Shown here: positions 44,495 to 53,551 of the stretch, piece by piece
Numbering within the stretch: the first letter of the stretch is position 1
Layout of the letters: every line of letters starts with the position of its first letter
NCBI RefSeq assembly: GCF_039545135.1
Contig: NZ_BAABRU010000017.1
Span: 1-64,000, forward strand
DNA: 64,000 bases
Source: Herpetosiphon gulosus
Lineage (GTDB): Bacteria > Chloroflexota > Chloroflexia > Chloroflexales > Herpetosiphonaceae
Reading direction: 5' to 3'
Program-made: the position numbers and the translations under genes
The notes under the pieces: generated by a model
What the model was told of the DNA's origin: nothing
The model's input: only the letters and a program-made list of their open reading frames with translations
Databases searched by the model: none

Positions 44495-45766
44495 ATGAGC
44501 GATTTTGAATGGCCGCCAGAGCTTGTCACCACAATTGATGGCTTGGCCCAAGGCGGCGATGGAGTTGGCCGCTACGCTGGCCGACCGGTGTTTGTGGCGG
44601 CGGCCATGCCTGGTGAGCAGGTGCGGGTGCGCCTAACCGAGCGCCGCAATGGCTGGGCACGTGGGGTTTTGCTGGAGCCACCAAGCAATCCGGCAGCTGA
44701 ACGAGTTATTCCAGCATGTCCGGTCTATCAGCGCTGCGGCGGCTGCGATTGGCAATATCAAACGATTGAAAGCCAGCGCCAAGCCAAACAAACGATTTTG
44801 GCCGAGCAATTGCGCTTTGTAGCTCAGACCGATCAAGCCGAGGTTGCGGCTACGGCGGCAGGCGAGCCATGGCATTATCGTTCGGTTGCTCGTATCCATG
44901 TTGATGGTCAACGGATTGGGTTTTACGCTGCTGGCGGTCGCCAGATTGTCGAATTTGAGCAGTGCTTGATTATCGATCCACGCTTGAATGCGGCGATTGA
45001 ACGGTTAAAACCTTTGTTGCCCTTAGTTGGTTTGCGTGAAATTAGCTTGCGCCTGAGCACCACTGATGGCACGATCCACGGCCATTTGATGGGGCAAGGC
45101 CAAAGTGCTTGGCGTAGTTGGGCACGGCGTTGGATGGTGGCTGATGCCACAATTGCCGGAGTTTCTTCGGCGACCCGCGAGGGTTGGATGGCCTTGGCAG
45201 GAGCCGAATATCTGTATGAGCAATTGGGCGATGTGCGTTTGCGGATTACCCCAACCAGCTTTTTTCAAGCCAATGTTGAGCGGGCGCGGGCAGTTTTGCA
45301 GCAGATCGAGCGTTTTTTGCCGTTGAATAACACCACCCGTTTGCTTGATGGCTTTTGTGGAGTTGGCACGTTTTTGTTGCCTTTGGCACATAAAATTGGT
45401 CATGGCTGGGGGATTGAGGAACATCCGGCGGCGATTCGCGATGCTCAGGCCAGCGCCAAAGCCAATCAACTTAACAATTTGACCTTGAAAACTGGCAAGG
45501 TTGAGATAATTTTGCCCCAACTCAAGCAGCAATTTGATTTGGCGATTGTTGATCCGCCACGGCGTGGCGTTGAGCCAGTGGCGTTAAATGCTCTGATTGC
45601 TGCCCAACCAACCATGATCGCCTATGTTTCATGTCATCCTGGTACGTTGGCACGCGATATTAAAATTTTGCAGGCTGGCGGCTATAGCATTCAACATGCG
45701 CAGCCCTACGATTTCTTTCCGCAAACCAGCCATGTTGAGAGCTTGGTGTTGCTCGTCAAAGCCTAA
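44495..45766 (+). CDS. TRAM-domain 23S rRNA (uracil) methyltransferase (RlmD/RlmCD-like)
   Basis: Residues 8-60 form a TRAM domain (VTTIDGLAQGGDGVGR). The [4Fe-4S] cysteines begin at Cys75, Cys81 and Cys84 (CPVYQRCGGCDWQYQ). The SAM-binding domain has SFFQANVERA, LLDGFCGVGTFLLPL, IVDPPRRGVEP and the catalytic Cys380 in YVSCHPGTLARD, all marks of RlmC/RlmD methyltransferases that make 5-methyluridine in rRNA. It lies 18 bases after the site-2 protease gene on the same strand. Confidence 0.92.
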   Translation: MSDFEWPPELVTTIDGLAQGGDGVGRYAGRPVFVAAAMPGEQVRVRLTERRNGWARGVLLEPPSNPAAERVIPACPVYQRCGGCDWQYQTIESQRQAKQTILAEQLRFVAQTDQAEVAATAAGEPWHYRSVARIHVDGQRIGFYAAGGRQIVEFEQCLIIDPRLNAAIERLKPLLPLVGLREISLRLSTTDGTIHGHLMGQGQSAWRSWARRWMVADATIAGVSSATREGWMALAGAEYLYEQLGDVRLRITPTSFFQANVERARAVLQQIERFLPLNNTTRLLDGFCGVGTFLLPLAHKIGHGWGIEEHPAAIRDAQASAKANQLNNLTLKTGKVEIILPQLKQQFDLAIVDPPRRGVEPVALNALIAAQPTMIAYVSCHPGTLARDIKILQAGGYSIQHAQPYDFFPQTSHVESLVLLVKA

Positions 45767-45773
45767 TGATTAG

Positions 45774-45837
45774 CCCTCACCCCAACCCCTCTCCCACTGC
45801 GGCGGTAGAGGGGCGTTTTTAATTTGGGTTCCCCTCG
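45774..45837. repeat. Dispersed element, family A (left part only)
   Basis: CCCTCACCCCAACCCCTCTC and CCACTGCGGCGGTAGAGGGG match the left arm of copies at 16116-16226 and 31657-31749; the right arm is missing. It fills the gap between convergent genes. Confidence 0.65.
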
Positions 45838-45862
45838 TATATCACAACGGGTTAGGGAATGT

Positions 45863-47287
45863 TCACTTTGCAATCAGTCGAATATTGGTAATTTCGGAGA
45901 TATAATCGTGGCCGTTGGCATAAATCTCGAGGTGCGAGATGCGGCGCATATTGCCAAGATCATCTTTGAGATCGAGGGTTTGATCAGTCCATTGGCGATA
46001 GGGCAACTTGAGCGAACGAATATATTCTTTATTCGAGATACTGCCTGGGCCAGCATCGTCGCGGGCGTAAAAGCAATAGGTGGTTGAGCCAAGTTGGTTG
46101 GCGGGATTGTAGTAGAAAACTGCAATCGCCAAAGCACATTCTTCGCCAATGTCACCCGCCCGATTGAGCGATTGCTCATAAATTCGCCCAGTAAAGCTCA
46201 ATTCAAGTTTGCTATACGAGGTTGTATCGAGGTCAATTGTTTGGGTGATGCCTGTGCGAAAACTCTTGGTATGGTCGATGCCTTCGCTAATGTCACGATG
46301 AAATTGCGCTACGTTGATTAACGGGCGCAAGCAATTATTTGGCTGCTCGGTGCTCCGTTGGGCACAGCCGCCAACCACATAAAAATAGCCATCTTCCTCG
46401 GCTTCAGGCGAATACAACGAGCCAAATACCCGCCATGTATCAGCCCGCACAATATCGGTAACCGAAACTGGCACAGTCGCATTATTGTTATATTCTTGGG
46501 CCGTAAACTCGGTAAAGTTGCTATCGCGAGCTAATTGCCATTCGGCAGGCTGTGGTTGCGATAAGCGGCCTTGGGCAATTTCGAGCTTTTGTTGGTTGGT
46601 GATGCTGCGGCTCTGGCTGCTATAGGCCAACGTGATGCCACCTTGTTCAACCACATATTCGCTGATCGTGGTTTGTTTGAGCCGTTTACGTTCGCTAGCG
46701 CTGGTGGTTGGTGCATTGGCATCAAGCAAACGCACGCGATAGGTTCCACCTGGTTTGAGCAAAGCCTGCTCGACACTATAACCAGCCTGCTGCACAAACA
46801 CGCTGAAATGTACATCTTGATATTGTTGCGAGGCGACCGAAGCCAAACGCAAGCGCACCAAGCCCGATTCCAAGCGCAAGGCTACTTCTTGGTTGCGCGA
46901 GCTAAACCGTGTGGTCTGAACTTTTTCAAATACCACACTTGTGCCAGCCCACAGATCAAGCTTGCTGCCATCGAATAAGGTGATTGTGGCGGCGATGCCA
47001 GCTGGTGCTTTGCTGCTGACGTTAATTCGATCGCCTTCATAGATGATCGTTTTGGGCGGCGTGGGTAGTTCAGGCTGAACCATGCCAGCCCGAATAATTT
47101 CAATCCCACTCACATAGGTATCAAGCGTGCCTGGTTCAGCTGGCTGAGTGCGGGCAAAAGCCTTGACGCGCCATGCCAAATAGCAACTACTCGCAATCAC
47201 AAAACAAAACGCCAGAAAGCCCAAAATGATCAAGCGCCAAGCGATGCGGGTATATTCTTCGGTTGAACGAACGGTCACGCCGCTCAT
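45863..47287 (-). CDS. Membrane-anchored FecR-like protein
   Basis: The 474 residues have an N-terminal membrane helix (about 16-38) and an extracytoplasmic part. Residues 75-160 (YEGDRINVSSKAPAGIAATI, DGSKLDLWAGTSVVF) look like a FecR-type beta domain. The C-terminal third has a lectin/jelly-roll-like composition, but no domain is certain. The ATG overlaps the stop of the tgt gene by 4 bases, so they are translationally coupled; the biological link is not evident. Confidence 0.65.
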   Translation of the reverse strand: MSGVTVRSTEEYTRIAWRLIILGFLAFCFVIASSCYLAWRVKAFARTQPAEPGTLDTYVSGIEIIRAGMVQPELPTPPKTIIYEGDRINVSSKAPAGIAATITLFDGSKLDLWAGTSVVFEKVQTTRFSSRNQEVALRLESGLVRLRLASVASQQYQDVHFSVFVQQAGYSVEQALLKPGGTYRVRLLDANAPTTSASERKRLKQTTISEYVVEQGGITLAYSSQSRSITNQQKLEIAQGRLSQPQPAEWQLARDSNFTEFTAQEYNNNATVPVSVTDIVRADTWRVFGSLYSPEAEEDGYFYVVGGCAQRSTEQPNNCLRPLINVAQFHRDISEGIDHTKSFRTGITQTIDLDTTSYSKLELSFTGRIYEQSLNRAGDIGEECALAIAVFYYNPANQLGSTTYCFYARDDAGPGSISNKEYIRSLKLPYRQWTDQTLDLKDDLGNMRRISHLEIYANGHDYISEITNIRLIAK

Positions 47288-48462
47288 GCCTTGTCCCCTT
47301 GGGTGCGTAACGAGTTTAAACGAGCAGCACGGCTGGCTTCACGCACAGCATGCGGGATAGTTTGGAAGCGGCTGAGCCAATCATCCATAAAGCTTTGATA
47401 GCGATCTTGCAGAATTGCTTCACGCGCTTGTTCCATCAGCCGAATCAAAAAACGCAGATTATGTAGGGTTGCCAAGCGCAGCCCAAGCACTTCCTCGGTG
47501 CGGAACAAGTGGCGCAGATAGGCGCGGCTAAAACGTTGGCAGGTCGAGCAATCGCAGGTTGCATCAATTGGCGCATCTTCGCGGGCATATTTGGCATTGC
47601 CAATATTCAAGCGCCCTTCGGGAATAAATAAGGCTCCATTACGCCCCAAACGAGTTGGCAGTACGCAATCAAACATATCGACCCCACGCGCCACGCCTTC
47701 GAGCAAATCTTCGGGCGAGCCAACACCCATCAGGTAGCGCGGCTTGTTGCGCGGTAGCAAAGGTGTAGTTTCTTCGAGCATGCCATACATTTGATCTTTG
47801 GGTTCGCCAACACTCAGGCCACCAATGCCGATACCAGGCACATCTTGTTGGGCGATAAAGCTCGCACTTTCACGGCGTAAATCGGCCTCAACCCCACCTT
47901 GGACAATCCCAAACAAGGCTTGATCGTCACGGGTTTTGGCAGCGATACAGCGCAATAACCAGCGATGGGTGCGCTCCATGGCGGCTTTGGTATAGGCATG
48001 GGTGGTTGGTTGCGGGGCACATTCATCGAAAGCCATAATAATATCAGCGCCCAATTTTTCTTGAATGCCAATCGCGCTTTCGGGGGTAAAGCGATGTTTC
48101 GAGCCATCGATATGCGATTTGAAAGTTACGCCATCTTCATCGATTTTGCTATGTGGCCCCAAGCTAAACACCTGAAAGCCACCCGAATCGGTCAGAATTG
48201 GCTTAGGCCACTGCATAAAACGATGCAAACCGCCCATTTCAGCCACCAAATCGGCACTTGGGCGCAAATACAAATGGTAGGTATTCGATAAGATAATTTG
48301 CGAGCCGATCGCCTCTACTTCCAAGGGATCAAGCGTTTTAACCGTGGCTTGCGTGCCAACCGGCATAAAGACAGGCGTTTGAATAGTGCCATGCGGCGTG
48401 CTGAATTGGCCAGCCCGCGCCTCACCATCGCTATGTTCAAGGGTGTAAGTAAAGTTGTTCAT
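47284..48462 (-). CDS. tgt: Queuine/preQ1 tRNA-ribosyltransferase
   Basis: Tgt replaces the wobble guanine of certain tRNAs with the queuosine precursor. The start at 48462 (MNNFTYTLE) gives 392 residues. Family motifs are seen: GTQATVKTL, ILSNTYHL, the substrate loop with Asp92 in DSGGFQVFS, MAFDECAP, GGLSVGEPKDQM, FDCVLPTR with the nucleophilic Asp, and the zinc site CDCSTC with a following His. A TATAAT (reverse strand, 48473-48478) lies 11 bases upstream of the ATG. Confidence 0.95.
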   Translation of the reverse strand: MNNFTYTLEHSDGEARAGQFSTPHGTIQTPVFMPVGTQATVKTLDPLEVEAIGSQIILSNTYHLYLRPSADLVAEMGGLHRFMQWPKPILTDSGGFQVFSLGPHSKIDEDGVTFKSHIDGSKHRFTPESAIGIQEKLGADIIMAFDECAPQPTTHAYTKAAMERTHRWLLRCIAAKTRDDQALFGIVQGGVEADLRRESASFIAQQDVPGIGIGGLSVGEPKDQMYGMLEETTPLLPRNKPRYLMGVGSPEDLLEGVARGVDMFDCVLPTRLGRNGALFIPEGRLNIGNAKYAREDAPIDATCDCSTCQRFSRAYLRHLFRTEEVLGLRLATLHNLRFLIRLMEQAREAILQDRYQSFMDDWLSRFQTIPHAVREASRAARLNSLRTQGDKA

Positions 48463-48651
48463 AATGTGGACAATTATAGCGCTATTTTGGCTGACTGAAA
48501 AAGCTCTGAGCATAAGGATTTGGTAACAAAAACCAATCGGTTGAGCGCCTGATTTGATCTGCACTAGTAACCCGATTGTCAGCATGGGCTTGTGATTGGT
48601 AGGCTAGGCCATGTCACTTGGAGCACCAAAAATATACTGAAAGGATGGCTA

Positions 48652-49068
48652 ATGTCTCCATTAACTCCTGCGGCGGTTGAGCTTGTGCAGCAAACCTTTG
48701 CCGAGGTTGGCCGCAATCCACAACAATTGGTCGAAGCGTTCTATGGGCAATTGTTTAGGTTGGCTCCCGATTTTCGGCCTTTGTTCCCCGAGGATATGAG
48801 CGAGCAAAAGAAGAAGTTGTTACAATCGTTGGTCTTGGTGGTCAACAATCTCAAAAAGCCGGAAGCAGTTTTACCTGCGGTACAAGAGCTTGGTCGTCGC
48901 CATGTGGATTATGGGGTCAAGCCCGAACACTATCAAACAGTTGGCGCGGCCTTGATTTGGGCTTTAGCGCAACAGCTGGGTGAGCAGTGGAATGCCGAAG
49001 TACAGGATGCGTGGGTTGCCGCCTATACCCTCGTTGCCAATGTGATGATTGAGGCGAGCCAAGCCTAA
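48652..49068 (+). CDS. Single-domain globin
   Basis: The ATG at 48652 has AAGGA six bases upstream. The 138 residues match Vitreoscilla-type haemoglobins: Tyr31 at B10, Phe near CD1 and the proximal His84 in GRRHVDYGV. The flavodoxin-reductase part of flavohaemoglobins is absent. It binds haem and probably oxygen or nitric oxide in the cytoplasm. Its stop overlaps the stop of the convergent GGDEF/EAL gene by 4 bases. Confidence 0.88.
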   Translation: MSPLTPAAVELVQQTFAEVGRNPQQLVEAFYGQLFRLAPDFRPLFPEDMSEQKKKLLQSLVLVVNNLKKPEAVLPAVQELGRRHVDYGVKPEHYQTVGAALIWALAQQLGEQWNAEVQDAWVAAYTLVANVMIEASQA

Positions 49069-51113
49069 TTCAACGAAAGTGAGAAATCCGCCGCCTGTTC
49101 GAGTGGAACGGGCGGCGAGAAGAAGTAGCCTTGGCCTGCTTGGCAGCCAAGTTCACGCAGCACTTGAATATGCTCAGCGGTTTCGATGCCCTCGGCAATT
49201 GTGGCCAGTTGCATGGTTTGGGCCAAATTGATAATGGTGCGCACAATCGCTAAGCTACGCTGATCTTCGAGCGCTGCTTGAATAAACGAGCGATCAATTT
49301 TGATTGTATTCAGCGGAAAACGATGTAAATAGGTTAATGATGAATAGCCAGTGCCAAAATCATCAATATGTAAATGCAAGCCAAAATTACGCAAGGCATT
49401 TAAAATTGGTTCAGCCCGTTCGGTATTTAATAATGCGCCTTCGGTAATTTCTAAATGCAATTGTTGGCGTGGAAATTGATAGCGCTCGAAAATTGATTTA
49501 AGCGTTGGCAACAGCTGGCTATGCAATAATTGGCGTGGCGAAAGATTAATCGCCAAGGTCATGTGCTGCATCATCGGGTCGGCTTGCCAACGCGCAAGCT
49601 GTTCGGCGGCAACTTCCAACATCCACCAGCCCAATGGAATAATTAAGCCAGTTTCCTCGGCAATATCCAAAAATTGGCCAGGTGAGCGCAAACGGCCATC
49701 GGGATGTGCCCAACGAATCAAAATTTCAAAGCCTGTGCAATGGCTATGCTCAAAGTCGATAATTGGCTGGGCAAACAGCCGAAATTCTTGGCGTTGCAAG
49801 GCTAGGCGTAAGGCTGTTTCGTTGTGCAAACGAGTGCTAAAATTGGCATACAGGGTTTGATCAAAAATTTCGATGCCGCCGCGACCGGTGTGTTTGGCTC
49901 GATAGAGCGCCAGATCAGCGTTGCGCATCACGGTTTCAATCGGCACTTCACTGGTGATTAATTCCAAGCCAATGCTGACATTACAGAAAATTTCTTGGCC
50001 ATTTTCGATCATAAATGGATCTTCAAAAAGCTGGCGAATGCGTTGTGCGGCATTGAAGGCCGCAGGCAAATCGGGCAGCCGATCAAAAAAGATCGCAAAT
50101 TCATCGCCATCGAAACGCGCCACGACATCGCCAGGCAAATAGAGGGCACGGCGTAAACGCTGGGCAATTTCAGTCAGCATCGTATCGCCGATGTGATAGC
50201 CCAAGCCATCATTGACCATTTTAAATTCATCGATATCGAGCAAAATAATCGCAAAGCTATAATCATGATGATGGCGTTGGTATTCTAACGCCCGCGATAA
50301 ATGTAATTGAAATGAACGGCGATTAGGTAAGCCAGTTAATGAATCATGCAGCGATTGATAATACAACGCCTCTTCCATTTGTAATTGGGCTGTGTGATCG
50401 CGCAAAATCACAATTGCCCCATTATTTTGGCCGTCGTTATTGAGCAATGGCGTAACATGTTCTGTGATTGAGGTTGCATGACCATCACGAGCATGCAAAT
50501 AACGCTCAAAGGGCAAGGCAAACACTGGTTCGTTACGCAGCGCTGACTCAATCACATCGATTCGTTGATCGTTGAGACTGCTGCGAATCACCACCACTTG
50601 ATTAAAATCCTGCTGGAGCGCACTGCGATAATCCCAGCCGGTCATGTGCTCGGCGGCAGGATTGATCCACTGAATTTTGCCACGCTGATCGATTGCCACC
50701 ACGCCATCGCTGACATTGGCTAACATCGTTTGCATCCAAACCTCAACACGGCTAAGCCGCTGGGTCAAATTGCTGCGTTCAATGATCGTTTTGAGGGTGA
50801 GCACAAGGCTTTCGGTGCTAATTGGCAAGGTCAAAATATCGATGGCGGTAGGTTGATTGGGCATTTGGGTGGCTTGCTCAGTGGTTTGACTTAAGTAGAC
50901 CACTGGAACTGGACAGGGTTGCTGATTAATTTGAGGCACAAAATGCAGCGTTGCCAACACCAGATCAACACTCTGCTCGCCAAGCAGGTATGCTGCGGCT
51001 TCCCATGTGTTCAGGTGGGCCATAACGCTGCAACCAGCCGCCGTCAATTGAGTGCTGAGGTCTTGAGTGCTTGTAGGCGTATGATCAAGAATCAAGATTC
51101 GTGGATTACTCAT
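49065..51113 (-). CDS. REC-like/PAS/GGDEF/EAL protein (likely c-di-GMP phosphodiesterase)
   Basis: The ATG at 51113 (GGAG upstream) gives 682 residues. The first 110 resemble a receiver, but the phosphoacceptor Asp is replaced (DLVLATL), so it is degenerate. A PAS domain (about 130-230) follows. The GGDEF domain has RFDGDEF instead of RxGGDEF, so cyclase activity is doubtful. The EAL domain keeps key residues: E of FEILIRW, Asn in INLSPRQL, Glu in LEITEGA, HIDDFGTGYSS, KIDRSF and AEGIET. It should break down c-di-GMP. Confidence 0.9.
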   Translation of the reverse strand: MSNPRILILDHTPTSTQDLSTQLTAAGCSVMAHLNTWEAAAYLLGEQSVDLVLATLHFVPQINQQPCPVPVVYLSQTTEQATQMPNQPTAIDILTLPISTESLVLTLKTIIERSNLTQRLSRVEVWMQTMLANVSDGVVAIDQRGKIQWINPAAEHMTGWDYRSALQQDFNQVVVIRSSLNDQRIDVIESALRNEPVFALPFERYLHARDGHATSITEHVTPLLNNDGQNNGAIVILRDHTAQLQMEEALYYQSLHDSLTGLPNRRSFQLHLSRALEYQRHHHDYSFAIILLDIDEFKMVNDGLGYHIGDTMLTEIAQRLRRALYLPGDVVARFDGDEFAIFFDRLPDLPAAFNAAQRIRQLFEDPFMIENGQEIFCNVSIGLELITSEVPIETVMRNADLALYRAKHTGRGGIEIFDQTLYANFSTRLHNETALRLALQRQEFRLFAQPIIDFEHSHCTGFEILIRWAHPDGRLRSPGQFLDIAEETGLIIPLGWWMLEVAAEQLARWQADPMMQHMTLAINLSPRQLLHSQLLPTLKSIFERYQFPRQQLHLEITEGALLNTERAEPILNALRNFGLHLHIDDFGTGYSSLTYLHRFPLNTIKIDRSFIQAALEDQRSLAIVRTIINLAQTMQLATIAEGIETAEHIQVLRELGCQAGQGYFFSPPVPLEQAADFSLSLN

Positions 51114-51496
51114 GGGATGCACTCCAATGGAAATCGTTACGCTGGCACAGGTACTCAGCCCATGGAGCGCGTAGATCAAATGTGTCGCAATACCATGCCA
51201 CCTCACCAACACTGTTAATTAGTATTGATGCAAAATAGGCCAAAATTTTGGAGTGGATTTAGCCAATTTATCTTAGGTATATCATGAACTTGCTGGAATT
51301 TATAGCTAGTTGCATGGATATTCCTTAAAAAGTAGTAAAAGTAGCCAATCGTGGGCATAAATGTGGATGAATGATGCCAGAAGTGAACGGCGTGGTTCAG
51401 CCTCAAATCTAAGGTTTGATCATCTTAGCATAGGCTGTGCCAAAATTTGGGGGGATTTAAGTGGTAGTGTTGGCCTCAACACTACCACTTGATTGG
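51114..51496. other. Intergenic region between divergently oriented reverse-strand genes
   Basis: This 383-base gap has no supported gene. It holds the upstream region of the GGDEF/EAL gene and, at 51459-51490, the terminator of hutU. Confidence 0.5.
51459..51490 (-). terminator. Hairpin terminator of hutU
   Basis: A perfect 14-bp stem (AAGTGGTAGTGTTG with its complement) and a 4-base loop lie 6 bases after the hutU stop. No T-run follows on the reverse strand. Confidence 0.7.
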
Positions 51497-53155
51497 CTAC
51501 TGTTTGAGCATCGGAATATGCACGTTGCGCTCTTGGGCCACAGCAATTGCTTCATCGTAGCCAGCATCAACGTGGCGTACCACGCCCATGCCAGGATCGC
51601 TGGTGAGCACACGTTCTAAGCGTTGATCGGCTTCGGCAGTGCCATCAGCCACAATTACCATGCCAGCGTGTAGCGAATAGCCGATGCCAACGCCGCCGCC
51701 ATGATGTACGCTGACCCAGGTTGCGCCATTGACCGCGTTGATCATCGCATTCAAAATGGGCCAATCGCCAATCGCATCGGAGCCATCGCGCATAGCTTCG
51801 GTTTCGCGGTTGGGCGAAGCGACTGAGCCACAATCGAGGTGGTCGCGGCCAATCACGATTGGCGCACTTACAACTCCATCGCGTACTAGTTTGTTGAATA
51901 ACGCGCCAGCCTTGGCCCGTTCGCCATAGCCCAACCAACAAATTCGGGCGGGCAAACCTTGGAATTGTACGCGCTCTTGGGCAGCGCGAATCCAGCGATG
52001 CAAGGCTTGATCCTCTGGGAACAATTCGAGCAAGGCTTCGTCGGTTTTGGCAATATCGGCGGGGTCGCCCGAGAGTGCGGCCCAGCGGAATGGCCCTTTG
52101 CCTTCGCAGAACAATGGGCGAATATAGGCTGGCACAAAGCCAGGGTAAGCAAAGGCGCGATCGTAACCTGCGGCCTTGGCTACACCACGCAAATTATTGC
52201 CATAATCAAACACGATCGAGCCAGCATCAGCAAAGGCAACCATGGCTTTCACATGCTCAACCATCGAGGCGGTTGAATGCTTGACATATTCTTGGGGGTC
52301 GCGTTGGCGTAATTCAAGTGCTTGCTCAAGGCTCATGCCTGCGGGCACATAGCCTTCAAGCGGGTCGTGGGCACTGGTTTGGTCGGTCACAATATCGGGG
52401 CGCACACCACGTTTATACAATTCGCCAAAGACTTCGGCGGCATTGCCCAACAAACCAACCGAAAGCGCTTTGCCATCGCGCACCGCTTCATCGACCAACG
52501 TCATAGCTTCTTCAAGCGTATCAACCGCCACATCGAGATAGCGCGTATCCAAGCGGCGCTGCATGCGCTGACGATCAACTTCAACCACCAAGGCCACGCC
52601 ATCGTTCATGGTGACGGCCAGTGGTTGTGCACCGCCCATACCGCCAAGGCCAGCGGTGAGCGTCCAACGACCGCGCAACGAGCCACCAAAATGTTGGCGG
52701 GCAATTGCGGCCAGCGTTTCATAGGTGCCTTGTAAAATTCCTTGTGTACCAATATAAATCCACGAACCAGCGGTCATTTGACCATACATCGTCAATCCGG
52801 CTTGCTCCAAATCGCGGAAGTTTTCCCATGTGGCCCAATGCGGCACGAGTATCGAATTGGCAATCAGCACCCGTGGGGCATCGCGATGGCTGCGAAACAC
52901 AGCAACTGGTTTGCCCGATTGTACCAACAAGGTTTCATCATCGTTGAGTTCTTGCAACGAACGTACAATCGCATCGAAGCATTGCCAATTGCGGGCAGCC
53001 TTCCCCGTGCCGCCGTATACAATCAAATTCTGTGGATCTTCAGCTACATCAGGATCAAGATTATTCATCAGCATTCGCAACGCTGCTTCTTGCGCCCACC
53101 CTTTGCACGATAATTCTGAGCCGCGTGGTGCACGCACAATGCGCGATGAAGTCAT
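51497..53155 (-). CDS. hutU: Urocanate hydratase
   Basis: HutU converts urocanate to imidazolonepropionate in histidine breakdown using tightly bound NAD. The 552 residues include [14 protein letters not shown], the NAD motif [33 protein letters not shown] and [11 protein letters not shown]. The start at 53155 has AAGGAGA upstream; the longer frame translates the family B repeat. hutI is 13 kb away, so the pathway is split. The repeat at 53223-53412 lies in the promoter region. Confidence 0.95.
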   Translation of the reverse strand: MTSSRIVRAPRGSELSCKGWAQEAALRMLMNNLDPDVAEDPQNLIVYGGTGKAARNWQCFDAIVRSLQELNDDETLLVQSGKPVAVFRSHRDAPRVLIANSILVPHWATWENFRDLEQAGLTMYGQMTAGSWIYIGTQGILQGTYETLAAIARQHFGGSLRGRWTLTAGLGGMGGAQPLAVTMNDGVALVVEVDRQRMQRRLDTRYLDVAVDTLEEAMTLVDEAVRDGKALSVGLLGNAAEVFGELYKRGVRPDIVTDQTSAHDPLEGYVPAGMSLEQALELRQRDPQEYVKHSTASMVEHVKAMVAFADAGSIVFDYGNNLRGVAKAAGYDRAFAYPGFVPAYIRPLFCEGKGPFRWAALSGDPADIAKTDEALLELFPEDQALHRWIRAAQERVQFQGLPARICWLGYGERAKAGALFNKLVRDGVVSAPIVIGRDHLDCGSVASPNRETEAMRDGSDAIGDWPILNAMINAVNGATWVSVHHGGGVGIGYSLHAGMVIVADGTAEADQRLERVLTSDPGMGVVRHVDAGYDEAIAVAQERNVHIPMLKQ

Positions 53156-53222
53156 GAGACAGTTCTCCTTGTACACAGGATTGTCGGTTGGCTCTATGAT
53201 AGTTGATTTTGTTGAAAATAAG

Positions 53223-53412
53223 AACATAGAGCAAAGAACATAGAACATAGTATAGGGGTCAGGGGCTAGTTGTCAGAGATCGGTTTTAACGCAGAGGTGA
53301 GAACATTGGTAAGGATGAAGAATGGGGGATGAAACCAGTGGAAAATGCACGAACAATCGCATTCAAACCCTTCGCGTCCTTAGCGATCTTCGCGGTTCCA
53401 TTCTTCGTGCTC
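53223..53412. repeat. Dispersed composite repeat, family B (copy 3)
   Basis: Heptamer units GAACATA with GAGCAAA, then GGGGTCAGGGGCTA, GGTTTTAACGCAGAGG, and CCCTTCGCGTCC with TTCGCGGTTCC occur in this order, the reverse complement of the order at 25010-25206. It fills most of the 396-base gap between hutU and pepA. Confidence 0.7.
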
Positions 53413-53469
53413 TTTATGGGTCAAAAACTCCTTATCCCTAGCCCCTGCCCCTCGTTCCTAATTCAATCA

Positions 53470-53499
53470 TTGACAGCGGCAAATTGAAACCGTTACAAT
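53470..53499 (+). promoter_or_regulatory. Promoter of pepA
   Basis: TTGACA (53470-53475) and TACAAT (53494-53499) are separated by 18 bases, 53 bases before the pepA ATG. Confidence 0.65.
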
Positions 53500-53551
53500 A
53501 CCAAGCAACTGTGCAAGCTCTTGTCAACCTCTAGAAACCGGAAGGACTCCA

